Below, one piece after another: positions 14,112 through 14,443 of a stretch of DNA of 14,443 bases; the first letter of the stretch is position 1, and each line of letters starts with the position of its first letter. The notes beneath the pieces were generated by a model. It ran no database searches. It had not been told where the DNA came from and saw only the letters and a list, made by a program, of their open reading frames with translations. Source of the DNA: Yoonia sp. (GTDB lineage: Bacteria > Pseudomonadota > Alphaproteobacteria > Rhodobacterales > Rhodobacteraceae). A program made the translations under genes and the position numbers. The stretch spans positions 1 through 14,443 of the forward strand of contig JAHDGO010000026.1 in NCBI GenBank assembly GCA_020627605.1, read 5' to 3'.

Positions 14112-14443
14112 TTGGCGCGTCCGAAGATTGGTGACAAACCCCGCGAAATTCGTGACGCAACCGTTGCGGAGGTCGCAGCAAAAGGATCGACCGCTGTCTC
14201 GGTCAACAAGATCGCAGAGCGCGCGGGGCTTAGCGTCGGGACCATCTATCGCTACCATCGCACCAAAGAGGACCTTCTGCTGTCGGTCTTTCTGGATATC
14301 AAACGCGATATTCACGCGGCCATGATGGGGGCGGCCGCAAACCAGACCGGAGCCGCCGATCGGCTGCGCGCGATGTGGTTTGCTCTCGTCGATTATGGCT
14401 TCGCTGCACCAGCAGATTTCCAACTCGGCGAAATGCTGAGCGC
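14112..14443 (+). CDS. TetR-family transcriptional regulator, N-terminal part (3' end outside window)
   Basis: The first 110 codons of a TetR-family repressor, open to the window edge. The start is TTG at 14112, with AGGAG (14101-14105) six bases before it; no ATG or GTG fits, so an ATG-only gene caller would miss or shorten it. The N terminus reads ARPKIGDKPREIRDATVAE, and the helix-turn-helix is VNKIAERAGLSVGTIYRYH (31-49) followed by TKEDLLLSVF, the classic TetR pattern. The ligand-binding domain is mostly beyond the window. It diverges from the SDR gene across 137 bases that contain a perfect palindrome, so it likely represses the SDR-GTPase A transcript and itself. Confidence 0.88.
   Translation, partial: MARPKIGDKPREIRDATVAEVAAKGSTAVSVNKIAERAGLSVGTIYRYHRTKEDLLLSVFLDIKRDIHAAMMGAAANQTGAADRLRAMWFALVDYGFAAPADFQLGEMLS

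Noticed and set aside
1..14443. Mobile element, prophage, CRISPR array, tRNA or rRNA gene
   Set aside because: No transposase, integrase, phage structural gene, regular direct-repeat array, tRNA-like cloverleaf or rRNA sequence was seen on either strand.

Overview
The window looks like chromosomal DNA of an alphaproteobacterium, most likely a Rhodobacteraceae/Roseobacter-type organism. This is inferred from the GC-rich coding sequence, the pgm-glgP arrangement, a non-pyrrolysine MttB-family methyltransferase beside a LysR regulator, and tightly packed genes that often overlap at their stop and start codons. I see no rRNA, tRNA, CRISPR array or transposon. Both ends are cut inside genes: a phosphoglucomutase on the left and a TetR-family regulator on the right.

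Left part (1-3032, plus strand): the 3' end of phosphoglucomutase (pgm), a structured 136-base gap, then a complete glycogen phosphorylase (glgP). Together they make and interconvert glucose-1-phosphate in glycogen turnover. Second block (3029-6441): a LysR-type regulator on the minus strand diverges from an operon of a trimethylamine methyltransferase-family protein and a beta-hydroxyacid dehydrogenase. The 106-base divergent region holds a T-N11-A LysR box nested in a wider inverted repeat whose right arm reaches a likely -35 element. This looks like a small regulated catabolic unit for a methylated or C1-type substrate.

Right part (14031 down to 6438, minus strand): a long run of seven genes that I consider the most interesting part. 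In transcription order they are: a short-chain dehydrogenase (SDR); GTPase A (P-loop protein with a degenerate G3 motif and a Pro/Glu-rich linker); a 156-base gap; GTPase B (696-residue dynamin-like protein); GTPase C (293 residues, intact G motifs); a 120-residue protein with a Roadblock/LC7-like predicted strand-helix order; a 257-residue unrecognised protein whose C-terminal part may have the same order; and an alpha/beta hydrolase with the full fluoroacetate-dehalogenase active-site set. Three junctions overlap by one base (TAATG or TGATG), which suggests translational coupling. GTPases A and C look like diverged paralogues. A TetR-family gene with a TTG start diverges from the SDR, and a perfect ATGAGCA-CT-TGCTCAT palindrome lies between them.

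The working hypothesis is a membrane-associated GTPase system: dynamin-like GTPase B, two related smaller GTPases of which one may be an inactive partner, and Roadblock-like proteins as possible regulators, comparable in logic to MglA/MglB or to paired bacterial dynamin-like proteins. Gene identities for the metabolic genes are firm. The Roadblock assignment and the idea that the block acts as one system are inference.
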